Origin: Savagea sp.
GTDB taxonomy: Bacteria; Bacillota; Bacilli; Bacillales_A; Planococcaceae
Direction of reading: 5' to 3'
NCBI GenBank assembly: GCA_030152585.1
Contig: JASLJC010000126.1
Span: 1-21,875 of the forward strand
DNA: 21,875 bases
Position numbers and translations under genes: made by a program. Of this stretch, positions 7,554 through 14,332 are shown piece by piece. Positions within the stretch are counted from its first letter, which is position 1, and each line of letters starts with the position of its first letter. The notes under the pieces were generated by a model. That model was not told the DNA's origin. It saw only the letters and a program-made list of their open reading frames with translations, and did no database searches.

Positions 7554-8714
7554 TTAATACGTACGTACTGGTAAGATTAATTGAAGGACTGCATCGCTTT
7601 CTGCGGCGGTTAAAATAAACGGACGCATCGCTCCTGTGAATAAAATATCAATCTCTTCACTATCGATTGCTTTTAGCGCATCCATCATATACTTCGCACT
7701 AAACGAAATACTTAAACCTTCTCCTTCTAATGTTTCTGCTTCAACAATTTCTTCAACGCGACCGATTTCAGGTGAATTCGATGTAATCGTAATCGTTTCG
7801 TTCGACGTTTCAAAATGAACGATATTATTTCGGTGTTCACGTGCTAATAACGAAGCTCGATCAATCGCTTGTAATAAAGATTTACCTTTCACGCGAATAA
7901 TCGTCTCTCCACGTTCTGGAATTAAACTCGACGTATCAGGATAACTTCCTTCAAGCAAACGTGAATAAAATGTAACGTAGTCTGTTTTAAACATCACTTG
8001 TTGATCGGTTAACGTTACACTAATTTCATCATCTTTATCTGATAAAATTTTATTTAATTCATCGAGACTTTTACCTGGAATGACGACGTTAAATGGTGTC
8101 GATACATTCGGTACTTCTGCAATGCGACGTGCTAAGCGATGACTATCTGTCGCGACACAATACAACTGATCTTGTTGAATGTGCCAATGAACACCTGTTA
8201 AAACTGGACGTGTTTCTTGTTGAGAAACAGCAAATCCTGTTTCTTGAATCATTGATTTTAATAACGGAGCAGGTAATTCAAACTGCGTTTCATCTTCTAA
8301 TTGTGGCAAAATCGGATACTCTTCAGCGTTTGAACCGATTAACTCAAACTCAGAACGTCCTGAACGAATGATCGTTTTAACATTGTTTTCTACACGAATC
8401 GTTACATCGTCTGTCGGCAACTTTCGAATAATTTCGTTGAAAAAGCGAGCGTCTATTACGATTGCTCCTTCACGTTCTACTGTAACGAGCCACTCTCCAT
8501 CGATTTCATTTGGAATAAATGATTCAATCGTAATGTTAGAATCACTACCTGTTAATGTGACGCCTCGTTCTGTTACTTTAATTTGAATTCCCGTTAAAAT
8601 AGGAATCGTTACTTGATTACTAATTGCACGCATTACATTTGATAAACGATCGAGTAATGCTTTTCGATTTACTGTAAACGATAATGTTACGTTTTGGTCT
8701 GTTGACATCGTCAT
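7554..8714 (-). CDS. dnaN: DNA polymerase III sliding clamp (beta subunit)
   Basis: The protein has 386 residues. The beta clamp forms a ring on DNA and tethers the replicative polymerase and many partners. Three successive clamp folds are recognisable from MTMSTDQNVTLSFTVNRKALLDRL to the conserved C terminus LILPVRTY. The reading frame stays open for another 50 codons upstream, but that stretch is the oriC unwinding region and is rich in Tyr/Leu. The start chosen at 8714 has AAGGAG with a nine-base spacing after GGAG; a second ATG two codons later is possible. It lies downstream of dnaA, separated by 165 bases of origin DNA, and is closed by its own terminator. Confidence 0.97.
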   Translation of the reverse strand: MTMSTDQNVTLSFTVNRKALLDRLSNVMRAISNQVTIPILTGIQIKVTERGVTLTGSDSNITIESFIPNEIDGEWLVTVEREGAIVIDARFFNEIIRKLPTDDVTIRVENNVKTIIRSGRSEFELIGSNAEEYPILPQLEDETQFELPAPLLKSMIQETGFAVSQQETRPVLTGVHWHIQQDQLYCVATDSHRLARRIAEVPNVSTPFNVVIPGKSLDELNKILSDKDDEISVTLTDQQVMFKTDYVTFYSRLLEGSYPDTSSLIPERGETIIRVKGKSLLQAIDRASLLAREHRNNIVHFETSNETITITSNSPEIGRVEEIVEAETLEGEGLSISFSAKYMMDALKAIDSEEIDILFTGAMRPFILTAAESDAVLQLILPVRTY

Positions 8715-8730
8715 GAAAAGATTCTCCTTT

Positions 8731-8753
8731 TTCCTTATATAATATATGTTTTT
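8731..8753. promoter_or_regulatory. AT-rich duplex unwinding element
   Basis: Twenty-three bases are almost entirely A and T, including TATATAATATATG, and directly abut the DnaA-trio array on the side away from the DnaA boxes. This is the expected position of the duplex unwinding element. The dnaN ribosome binding site begins just beyond it. Confidence 0.8.
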
Positions 8754-8775
8754 AAGTAATAGTAGTAATAGGGGC
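8754..8775. promoter_or_regulatory. DnaA-trio array and GC cluster
   Basis: Reading the plus strand from 8754, the triplets are AAG TAA TAG TAG TAA TAG. This equals six consecutive units of the DnaA-trio pattern 3'-(G/A)A(T/A)-5'. They are followed by GGGC (8772-8775) and then directly by the DnaA box at 8776-8784. DnaA filaments are known to engage such trios on single strands during origin opening in Bacillus. Confidence 0.85.
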
Positions 8776-8879
8776 TGTGGATATGTTGATAAGTGATACA
8801 AACACTGATATAACAACGAAAACAGGTGTGGATAACAATGTGGATAAAAAGTAGAGTTATTCACACGCTGTGGATAACA

Positions 8880-10238
8880 TTAGCGCCCTAACGTCGTACA
8901 AATCGTTTGAATCGTTTCTTGTAATTGTTCGTCTTCTTGCAACAATTTCGTAATTTTGTCGTGTGCATGAATGACTGTAGAATGATCACGTCCTCCAAAT
9001 TCTTCTCCAATTTTCGGCAAAGAAAGTGGTGTCAGTTCGCGAGATAAATACATGGCAATTTGTCGTGGAAAAGCGATAGAACGTGTACGTTTAGGTGAGA
9101 CAAAGTCTTCGAGCGTAATGTTGTAATGTTCGCCGACGACTTCTTGAATACTTAAAACGGACACTTTTTTCGGTTTATTATCCGCGATAATATCTTTTAA
9201 AGCTTCTGCTGCTGTATCGATTGTAATCGGTTCTTCTACGAGTGAAGCGTACGCGACGACACGCGTTAATGCACCTTCTAGTTCTCGGATATTTGAATCG
9301 ATCCGGTCGGCGATAAATAACATCACTTCATTCGGGATATTTTCCATTTTGTCCGCTTCTGCTTTTTTCTTTAAAATCGCGATACGTGTTTCTAAGTCAG
9401 GTGGTGAAATATCCGTAATGAGTCCCCATTCAAACCGCGAACGAAGGCGGTCTTCTAACGTTGAAATTTCACGTGGTGGACGATCGCTTGAAATAATAAT
9501 TTGTTTTGCATCTTCGTGCAAAGCGTTGAACGTATGGAAAAATTCTTCTTGTGTTCGCTCTTTTTTTTCTAAAAATTGAATATCATCAATAAGCAAAACA
9601 TCAACCGTTCGATATTGATTCCGAAACTCTTCGGCTTTATTTTCTTGAATCGAGTTAATAAATTCATTCATAAACTTTTCGCTTGATACGTATACGACTT
9701 TTTTCGACGGATCTTGTTCTAAAACGTAATGACCGATAGCATGCATTAAATGGGTTTTACCAAGACCAACTCCTCCGTAAATAAATAAAGGGTTGTACGC
9801 TTCAGCAGGCGCTTCAGCTACAGCAAGTGAAGCAGCATGCGCAAAACGGTTACCTGCTCCGATAACGAACGTTTCAAACGTATATTTCGGATTTAACATG
9901 ACGTTCGAAGACGGTAAATACGTCTCTTCAGTAACCATCACGTCCATCGGCTTCCGTTCAGGCATAAAGGAATCATTATCTTTAATCGCTTGCGGCACGA
10001 TAAAACGAATGATCCGTTTCTTTTTCGTAACTTTCGTTAAAGCGTCAGTAACGAGTTGAACGTAGTTTTTTTCTAACCAATCTTGTGTGAAAGAGTTCGG
10101 TACGCCAATCGTTGCCGAATGTTCATTACATTCTAACAAGACGGTCGATTTTAACCACGTTTCAAAACTCGGTTTCGAGACGCTTTTTTCGACTTCATCG
10201 AGGACAGTTGCCCACGTTGAATCGAGTGAATGAGACAT
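8880..10238 (-). CDS. dnaA: Chromosomal replication initiator DnaA
   Basis: The protein has 452 residues. DnaA binds DnaA boxes and, with ATP, assembles on oriC to melt it. Domain I spans about 1-80 (STWATVLDEVEKSVSKPSFETWL) and domain II is short. AAA+ domain III has Walker A GGVGLGKT (155-162) and Walker B LLIDDI (215-220). Domain IV has the DnaA signature GGRDHSTVIHA (415-425). The frame is open 12 codons further upstream, but AAAGGAGGG at 10249-10257 sits at the right distance for the ATG at 10238 and inside the longer version, so the shorter start is preferred. DnaA boxes flank the gene on both sides. The candidate promoter overlaps one of them, which suggests autoregulation. Confidence 0.98.
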   Translation of the reverse strand: MSHSLDSTWATVLDEVEKSVSKPSFETWLKSTVLLECNEHSATIGVPNSFTQDWLEKNYVQLVTDALTKVTKKKRIIRFIVPQAIKDNDSFMPERKPMDVMVTEETYLPSSNVMLNPKYTFETFVIGAGNRFAHAASLAVAEAPAEAYNPLFIYGGVGLGKTHLMHAIGHYVLEQDPSKKVVYVSSEKFMNEFINSIQENKAEEFRNQYRTVDVLLIDDIQFLEKKERTQEEFFHTFNALHEDAKQIIISSDRPPREISTLEDRLRSRFEWGLITDISPPDLETRIAILKKKAEADKMENIPNEVMLFIADRIDSNIRELEGALTRVVAYASLVEEPITIDTAAEALKDIIADNKPKKVSVLSIQEVVGEHYNITLEDFVSPKRTRSIAFPRQIAMYLSRELTPLSLPKIGEEFGGRDHSTVIHAHDKITKLLQEDEQLQETIQTICTTLGR

Positions 10239-10646
10239 CAAATAAAATCCCTCCTTTTTTAAAGTTGTACACATTGTCCACAGTCATCAAATGAAAGAAT
10301 ACACAGCTGTTCATAACAATTATCAACAGCTTGTGGATAATGTGGATTATTTTTTAAAGTTATGTACATATCCACAACTTGCTGTGAATAACTATAACAA
10401 CAAAACCTATATATCGCAAGGGTTAGAAAGAGAAAGTTAAGTTATGCACAATTATCCACAAGGTATAATTCACAGCCTGTGAGTATGTGGATAAAATGTT
10501 CATAACATTGTGGAAGACAAAAAACGTTGAAAAAATAGTCTACAAGTTTATCCCCAAAAAGTAAAGGTTTTTGTGGATAAGTAAACGACTCGTATCCTCT
10601 CCGAATTGAGACGTACATCCGAAGTGATTGTCGCAAAAAAGAACAT
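10239..10646. other. oriC part 1: DnaA-box cluster upstream of dnaA
   Basis: About 400 bases without a gene contain many DnaA boxes in both orientations. Exact TTATCCACA/TGTGGATAA matches are at 10332-10340, 10452-10460, 10486-10494 and 10572-10580. One-mismatch versions are at 10274-10282, 10320-10328, 10341-10349, 10368-10376, 10383-10391, 10442-10450 and 10548-10556. A weaker TAATTCACA is at 10466-10474. The density and place match the upstream half (incAB-like) of bipartite Bacillus origins. A 64-codon open frame inside it is box sequence, not a gene. Confidence 0.93.
10298..10326 (-). promoter_or_regulatory. Candidate dnaA promoter overlapping a DnaA box
   Basis: On the minus strand -35 TTGATA (10321-10326), a 17-base spacer and -10 TGTATT (10298-10303) lie 60 bases upstream of the dnaA start. 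The -35 box falls within the DnaA box at 10320-10328, and another box at 10274-10282 lies in the early leader. DnaA could therefore repress its own gene. The -10 is a 4/6 match. Confidence 0.5.
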
Positions 10647-10692
10647 AAAAAAACCCGAGTGATGCATTACAAAATGTAAGTCATCACTCGGG
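10647..10692 (-). terminator. Rho-independent terminator of the DUF1659-DUF2922 pair
   Basis: A perfect 11-base outer stem (10654-10664 with 10682-10692) encloses a further partly paired CATTAC/GTAAG segment. It is followed on the minus strand by seven T (complement of 10647-10653). It lies 10 bases after the DUF2922 stop codon and stops transcription before oriC. Confidence 0.92.
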
Positions 10693-10702
10693 CAATAATC
10701 GG

Positions 10703-10918
10703 TTAAGCGGAATAAACAGTCGTCACTTGACGATCAATTAAACGTGCTGCTTTCGGACGAACGAGTCGCTCTCCTTTTGAATGGAAAATATTTAATGCGA
10801 CTAAGCGCGTCATCACTCGTTCAATTTCTTCATCTGTAAATGATTCACGTGGTGCAGGAACGTTGAGGCGAAAATCACGTTCTTCCGCGTCAACGAAAAT
10901 CAGTTGAAGTTGTTTCAT
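10703..10918 (-). CDS. DUF2922 family small protein
   Basis: The protein has 71 residues from the ATG at 10918. It is soluble, with no signal peptide or membrane segment. It opens with a short beta strand (KQLQLIFVDAEERDFRLNVPAPRESFTDEEIERVM), then a helix and a C-terminal strand ending VRPKAARLIDRQVTTVYSA. This fits the DUF2922 family of Firmicutes, whose function is unknown. Two codons upstream a TTG in frame is too close to the AAAGGAG site; the ATG has nine-base spacing. It lies 18 bases after the DUF1659 gene, and the two families commonly occur side by side. The pair is on the minus strand between oriC and rpmH. The family call comes from remembered consensus, not a search. Confidence 0.75.
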   Translation of the reverse strand: MKQLQLIFVDAEERDFRLNVPAPRESFTDEEIERVMTRLVALNIFHSKGERLVRPKAARLIDRQVTTVYSA

Positions 10919-10936
10919 GTTCAAAAACTCCTTTCA

Positions 10937-11146
10937 TTATTCAATATCGGAAGTTGTCACGAGTTGGACGAGATCGAGTTCTTCTGTCGATAACGAATAA
11001 AGAAGTGTCATCGCTTCTTGTAACGCTTCAGGTTGAACAGAAGTTCGAACGTAGTTAAACGTTTTCGTCTTCTGTTTTTCTTTCCCTTCCTCGTCTTTGT
11101 AAAAAATAAGGCAACGTGCTGCTGCAGTAGCTGCTACAAACTGCAT
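10937..11146 (-). CDS. DUF1659 family small protein
   Basis: The protein has 69 residues from the ATG at 11146. It begins MQFVAATAAARCLIFYKDEEGKEKQKTKTF, a strand-turn-strand with a Lys-rich turn, then a helix (QPEALQEAMTLLYSL), and ends with LDLVQLVTTSDIE. This matches the DUF1659 family, a small Firmicutes protein of unknown function usually encoded next to DUF2922. A GTG six codons upstream is rejected because the strong AAAGGAGGAG site lies between it and the ATG. The gene is transcribed divergently from rpmH and is the first of the two-gene unit. No function is assigned. Confidence 0.75.
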   Translation of the reverse strand: MQFVAATAAARCLIFYKDEEGKEKQKTKTFNYVRTSVQPEALQEAMTLLYSLSTEELDLVQLVTTSDIE

Positions 11147-11168
11147 TGTATCTCCTCCTTTCACTTTC

Positions 11169-11199
11169 TATATAGAACGGGAGCGAAAAAAAGAGACAA
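11169..11199 (-). promoter_or_regulatory. Candidate promoter of the DUF1659-DUF2922 unit
   Basis: On the minus strand -35 TTGTCT (11194-11199) is followed by TCTATA (11171-11176) at 17 bases or TATATA (11169-11174) at 19 bases. Transcription would start just before the ribosome binding site. The match is moderate. Confidence 0.4.
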
Positions 11200-11236
11200 C
11201 AACTCGCTAAAAATTTACAAACTTTTAAATTGTACA

Positions 11237-11265
11237 TTGACAGATGACAAGCATATCGCTATAAT
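11237..11265 (+). promoter_or_regulatory. Consensus sigma-A promoter of rpmH
   Basis: Perfect TTGACA (11237-11242), exactly 17 bases, then perfect TATAAT (11260-11265). It is 71 bases upstream of the rpmH start. Such an all-consensus promoter predicts very strong expression, as expected for a ribosomal protein gene. Confidence 0.93.
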
Positions 11266-11336
11266 ATTTAAGACCTTATAGAACAAGTGAAGCAATCAAG
11301 ATGAAAATAATTAATAGCTGATCAGGAGGTGGAATC

Positions 11337-11471
11337 ATGAAACGTACATTCCAACCGAATAAACGTAAACGTAGTAAAGTTCACGGCTTCCGTAAACGTA
11401 TGAGCACGAAAAATGGTCGTAAGATCCTCGCTGCACGTCGTCGTAAAGGAAGAAAAGTACTTTCTTCATAA
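11337..11471 (+). CDS. rpmH: Large ribosomal subunit protein bL34
   Basis: The protein has 44 residues, the usual length for L34. It begins MKRTFQPNKRKRSKVHGFRKRM and continues with STKNGRKILAARRRKGRKVLSS, the classic L34 sequence, very rich in Arg and Lys. It is a structural protein of the 50S subunit. A near-perfect AGGAGGTGG site precedes the ATG. It is driven by a consensus promoter, followed by a terminator, and then by rnpA, the normal order in Bacteria. Confidence 0.98.
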   Translation: MKRTFQPNKRKRSKVHGFRKRMSTKNGRKILAARRRKGRKVLSS

Positions 11472-11473
11472 TT

Positions 11474-11505
11474 AGACCACTGACCTTTCAGTGGTCTTTT
11501 CTTTT
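11474..11505 (+). terminator. Terminator or attenuator between rpmH and rnpA
   Basis: A perfect 10-base stem (AGACCACTGA 11474-11483 with 11488-11497) with a four-base CCTT loop is followed by TTTCTTTT. It starts three bases after the rpmH stop. No strong promoter is obvious before rnpA, so it may let only part of the rpmH transcription reach rnpA. Confidence 0.88.
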
Positions 11506-11586
11506 GATAATTTTCATATGAAATGTGAAAAAGAGCAAAAGAAGATGAAAAATGTACTGTCGGAATGAGATAAAGTAGGTGAACGT

Positions 11587-11973
11587 ATGCGAAAAGCGCA
11601 ACGTGTAAAATCAGAAAAAGATTTTCAACTCGTCTTTGAGCGAGGAACGTCGTATGCGAATCGTCAATTTGTCGTATACGTTTATGAAAAAAAAGACCAA
11701 CCGTATTTTCGAATCGGTCTTTCAGTGAGTAAACGGTTAGGCAACGCCGTGAAACGCAATCAAATTAAACGATACATTCGTCACTCTTTTTTAGAGATGA
11801 AAAAGGAATTGAAGCAAGATGTCGATTACGTCATTATTGCGCGTCAACAAGCGAAAGATTTAGATTTTCATCAGACGAAAAAAAGTTTACAACACGTATT
11901 GCGAATTGCGCGTTGTTTACCTCGAACGAAAAAACGCACACGTACAAAAGTAGATGGAGGAGTTCATTCGTGA
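11587..11973 (+). CDS. rnpA: Ribonuclease P protein component
   Basis: The protein has 128 residues, slightly longer than B. subtilis RnpA. It binds the RNase P RNA and helps it remove the 5' leader of tRNA precursors. The family RNR region is clear as KRLGNAVKRNQIKRYIRHSF (49-68), with the upstream aromatic core (residues 13-44). The extra basic C-terminal tail (RTKKRTRTK) is not conserved. AGGTG precedes the ATG. Its stop codon overlaps the GTG start of yidC by four bases, so the two are translationally coupled. Confidence 0.97.
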   Translation: MRKAQRVKSEKDFQLVFERGTSYANRQFVVYVYEKKDQPYFRIGLSVSKRLGNAVKRNQIKRYIRHSFLEMKKELKQDVDYVIIARQQAKDLDFHQTKKSLQHVLRIARCLPRTKKRTRTKVDGGVHS

Positions 11974-12752
11974 CGAAAAGTATGAAGAAAAAAATCGTAC
12001 TGATGCTCGCATTTGCAGCGATTACGTTCTTCCTAGCAGGTTGTGGTGATTTTAAAGAACCGATTTATGCCGATACAGAAGGTTTTTGGAGCCGTTATAT
12101 CGTATGGCCAATCGTTTCTCTCGTCACTATATTTAAAAATTGGCTCGGAACGTATGCATTAAGTATTATTGCGGTGACGATTTTAATTCGTGTCGTATTA
12201 TTACCTTTAATGATTCAACAAGTGAAAAATACGAAAAAAATGCAAGCAGTTCAACCAGAATTACAAGCATTGAAAGAAAAGTACAAATCAAAAGACGCGG
12301 TCACACAACAAAAGTATCAGGAAGAAATGCAACGGATTATTTTAGAACGTGAAATTAATCCGGCGGCTGGTTGTTTACCAGTCCTCGTGCAAATGCCGAT
12401 CATTATCGGTTTATACCATGCGATCAGTCGTATGAATGCAACACCTGAAATTGAGCTCGGTACGTTTATCGGATTCCAATTAGCAGAACCGAGCATTATT
12501 TTAGCTATTCTCGCTGGTTTAATGCAGTTCGTCGTTTTACGAACAGGTCCAGCGATGGATAACCCCCAAATGAAAATGATGATGTACATTATGCCGTTTA
12601 TGATTATCGGTATCGGTATGATTTTACCCGCTGCGATTGCACTTTACTGGATCGTCGGTAACATTTTCATGTTCGTCCAAAACATTTTCATGTACAAACC
12701 GTTCCAAAAAGAAGAACAACCTGTACAACCGAAAAAAGCGAAGAAAAAATAA
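11970..12752 (+). CDS. yidC: Membrane protein insertase YidC (SpoIIIJ/OxaA type)
   Basis: The protein has 260 residues from the GTG at 11970, which overlaps the rnpA stop (GTGA) and has GGAGGAG seven bases upstream. It inserts and folds membrane proteins, alone or with Sec. The N terminus is a lipoprotein signal, KKKIVLMLAFAAITFFLAGC, with the lipobox cysteine at 25. Five membrane segments follow at about 46-80, 133-152, 165-190, 202-220 and 222-241. The conserved arginine in the hydrophilic groove is R74. The Lys-rich tail (KKAKKK) can contact the ribosome. The jag/khpB gene that normally follows in Bacillales is missing, and a terminator lies directly downstream. The upstream extension of the frame to 11913 lies inside rnpA and is not used. 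Confidence 0.95.
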   Translation: MTKSMKKKIVLMLAFAAITFFLAGCGDFKEPIYADTEGFWSRYIVWPIVSLVTIFKNWLGTYALSIIAVTILIRVVLLPLMIQQVKNTKKMQAVQPELQALKEKYKSKDAVTQQKYQEEMQRIILEREINPAAGCLPVLVQMPIIIGLYHAISRMNATPEIELGTFIGFQLAEPSIILAILAGLMQFVVLRTGPAMDNPQMKMMMYIMPFMIIGIGMILPAAIALYWIVGNIFMFVQNIFMYKPFQKEEQPVQPKKAKKK

Positions 12753-12760
12753 AGATAGAC

Positions 12761-12803
12761 AAAGCGTAGCGGAAAAAATCTGCTGCGCTTTCTTCTTTCT
12801 TTT
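12761..12803 (+). terminator. Rho-independent terminator after yidC
   Basis: Twelve-base arms (12761-12772 and 12780-12791, two G-T wobbles) with a seven-base A-rich loop are followed by a T-rich tail TTTCTTCTTTCTTTT. It begins eight bases after the yidC stop and ends the rnpA-yidC transcript. Confidence 0.87.
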
Positions 12804-12805
12804 AT

Positions 12806-12843
12806 TGTGGATAACGAATAGTTGAACGTTACGTTGTGGATAA
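12806..12843 (+). promoter_or_regulatory. Two perfect DnaA boxes upstream of mnmE
   Basis: TGTGGATAA occurs exactly at 12806-12814 and again in the same orientation at 12835-12843, centres 29 bases apart. They lie in the 178-base gap between yidC and mnmE, upstream of a candidate promoter. They may titrate DnaA or let DnaA regulate mnmE. They are about 2.2 kb from the main upstream cluster. Confidence 0.7.
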
Positions 12844-12867
12844 TTTTTTAAACGTCATTCGTGCAAC

Positions 12868-12894
12868 TTGAACGTGCATACGTTATGATAAAAT
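12868..12894 (+). promoter_or_regulatory. Candidate mnmE promoter
   Basis: TTGAAC (12868-12873) is followed 15 bases later by TAAAAT (12889-12894); an overlapping TATGAT (12884-12889) is an alternative -10. The short spacer makes the match imperfect. A promoter is expected here because a terminator closes the upstream unit. Confidence 0.4.
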
Positions 12895-12930
12895 GAAGAA
12901 AATATATGGAATAGAAAGGTGAATCACCTG

Positions 12931-14316
12931 ATGAAATTAGATACGATTGCTGCGATTTCGACGCCGATGGGAGAAGGAGCAATTGCGATTGTCCGACTGA
13001 GTGGAGATGAAGCGGTCCGCATCGCTTCATCGATTTTTCGTGCGCCTTCAAACAAAACGTTAGAAGACGTTCCGACCCATACGATTCATTACGGGCATCT
13101 CATCGATCCGAAGACAGAACAAATAGTAGAAGAAGTGATGGTTTCAGTCATGCGTGGGCCGAAAACATTTACGCGTGAAGATGTCGTAGAAATTAATAGT
13201 CACGGCGGTATCGTAGCAGTAAACCGTGTACTCGAACTCGTCCTCCAGCAAGGAGCCCGTTTAGCAGAACCTGGTGAATTTACGAAACGTGCCTTTTTAA
13301 ATGGGCGTATCGATTTATCACAAGCGGAAGCGGTAATGGACGTCATTCGCGCGAAAACAGACAAAGCGATGGATGTCGCGTTAGATCAAATTGAAGGGCG
13401 TCTATCTCGCTTAATTCGAGAACTTCGTCAAAAAATATTAGAAATTCTCGCTCAAGTAGAAGTCAATATTGATTATCCAGAATACGACGACGTCGAAGAA
13501 GTGACGATTCCCTTACTTGAAACGAATGCGACATACGTTCAGCGTGAAATTGAACGATTACTCGCGACGAGCCGCCAAGGAAAAATTGTTCGCGAAGGGT
13601 TATCAACCGTTATCGTCGGACGTCCAAACGTCGGGAAGTCCTCGCTTTTAAATAGTCTCGTCCAAGAAAATAAAGCGATCGTCACCGACATCGCCGGTAC
13701 GACGCGTGATATTATAGAAGAATATGTCAACGTAAAAGGTGTCCCGTTACGACTCGTCGACACAGCAGGAATACGAGAAACAGAAGATATCGTAGAACGA
13801 ATGGGTGTTGAAAAGTCACGTGATATGTTACGAAAAGCCGATTTATTGTTACTCGTTTTAAACGCAGCAGAACCGTTACAAGAAGAAGATGTCCGTTTAT
13901 TAGAGACGGTTCAACCGATGGAGACGATTATTATTTTAAATAAGACCGATTTACCGCGTCACATCGACTTACAACGAGTAAAACAACTCGCACATGATCA
14001 CCCGATCGTCGAGACGTCCCTTTTACAAGATGAAGGAATCGACGAACTTGAAAAAGCGATCGGTGCATTATTTTTCGACGGTACAATTCAAGCGCAAGAT
14101 GCGACATACGTTTCAAATGTTCGTCATATCGACTTATTGAAACGTGCGAAAGAAACGATAGAAGAAGCATTACAAGCCGCTGCGCTCGGAATGCCTGTCG
14201 ATATGATTCAAATTGACCTCGTCCGAACGTGGGAACTGCTCGGTGAAGTGATAGGAGAACAAGTACAAGATCAACTGATTGACGAACTGTTTTCACAGTT
14301 TTGTTTAGGAAAATAA
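12931..14316 (+). CDS. mnmE: tRNA-modifying GTPase MnmE
   Basis: The protein has 461 residues. MnmE works with MnmG to add an aminomethyl or carboxymethylaminomethyl group to U34 of certain tRNAs. The N-terminal folate-binding domain starts MKLDTIAAISTPMGEGAIAIVRLSG. The GTPase domain shows G1 GRPNVGKSS (230-238), G3 DTAG (277-280) and G4 NKTD (337-340). The C-terminal FCLGK (C458) motif is present. An in-frame GTG four codons earlier overlaps the AAAGG site, so the ATG at 12931 is used; it also fits family N termini. The site forms a small GGTGAATCACC hairpin. mnmG follows 16 bases later. Confidence 0.97.
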   Translation: MKLDTIAAISTPMGEGAIAIVRLSGDEAVRIASSIFRAPSNKTLEDVPTHTIHYGHLIDPKTEQIVEEVMVSVMRGPKTFTREDVVEINSHGGIVAVNRVLELVLQQGARLAEPGEFTKRAFLNGRIDLSQAEAVMDVIRAKTDKAMDVALDQIEGRLSRLIRELRQKILEILAQVEVNIDYPEYDDVEEVTIPLLETNATYVQREIERLLATSRQGKIVREGLSTVIVGRPNVGKSSLLNSLVQENKAIVTDIAGTTRDIIEEYVNVKGVPLRLVDTAGIRETEDIVERMGVEKSRDMLRKADLLLLVLNAAEPLQEEDVRLLETVQPMETIIILNKTDLPRHIDLQRVKQLAHDHPIVETSLLQDEGIDELEKAIGALFFDGTIQAQDATYVSNVRHIDLLKRAKETIEEALQAAALGMPVDMIQIDLVRTWELLGEVIGEQVQDQLIDELFSQFCLGK

Positions 14317-14332
14317 GAAAGGAAGTTGTAAA

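Larger units (their letters stand above)
8715..8879. other. oriC part 2: unwinding region between dnaA and dnaN
   Basis: This non-coding stretch contains five DnaA boxes: 8776-8784 (TGTGGATAT), 8827-8835, 8839-8847 and 8869-8877 (all TGTGGATAA), and 8857-8865 (TTATTCACA). Next to the last box before dnaN comes a GC cluster, a DnaA-trio array and an AT-rich element (listed separately). The order box, GC cluster, trios and AT-rich DNA is the basal unwinding system described for B. subtilis oriC, so strand opening probably begins here. Confidence 0.92.

Noticed and set aside
8211..8229. TGTTTCTTGTTGAGAAACA inverted repeat inside dnaN, resembling parS
   Set aside because: It is 19 bases long with a non-parS centre and is explained by conserved clamp coding sequence.
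8715..8864. In-frame 50-codon N-terminal extension of dnaN
   Set aside because: It translates the origin unwinding region into a Tyr/Leu-rich stretch absent from beta clamps; a good ribosome binding site supports the start at 8714.
10442..10636. 64-codon open frame on the minus strand between dnaA and the DUF2922 gene
   Set aside because: It consists of DnaA-box sequence in oriC, has no ribosome binding site and no family resemblance.
11913..11969. In-frame upstream extension of yidC
   Set aside because: It lies inside rnpA in another frame; the GTG at 11970 has GGAGGAG at proper spacing and the signal peptide follows.
12919..12930. GTG start of mnmE four codons upstream
   Set aside because: The GTG overlaps the Shine-Dalgarno sequence, and family members begin at the MKLDTIAAIS equivalent.
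13812..13822. TCACGTGA core within mnmE
   Set aside because: Only the central palindrome matches parS; the flanks do not.
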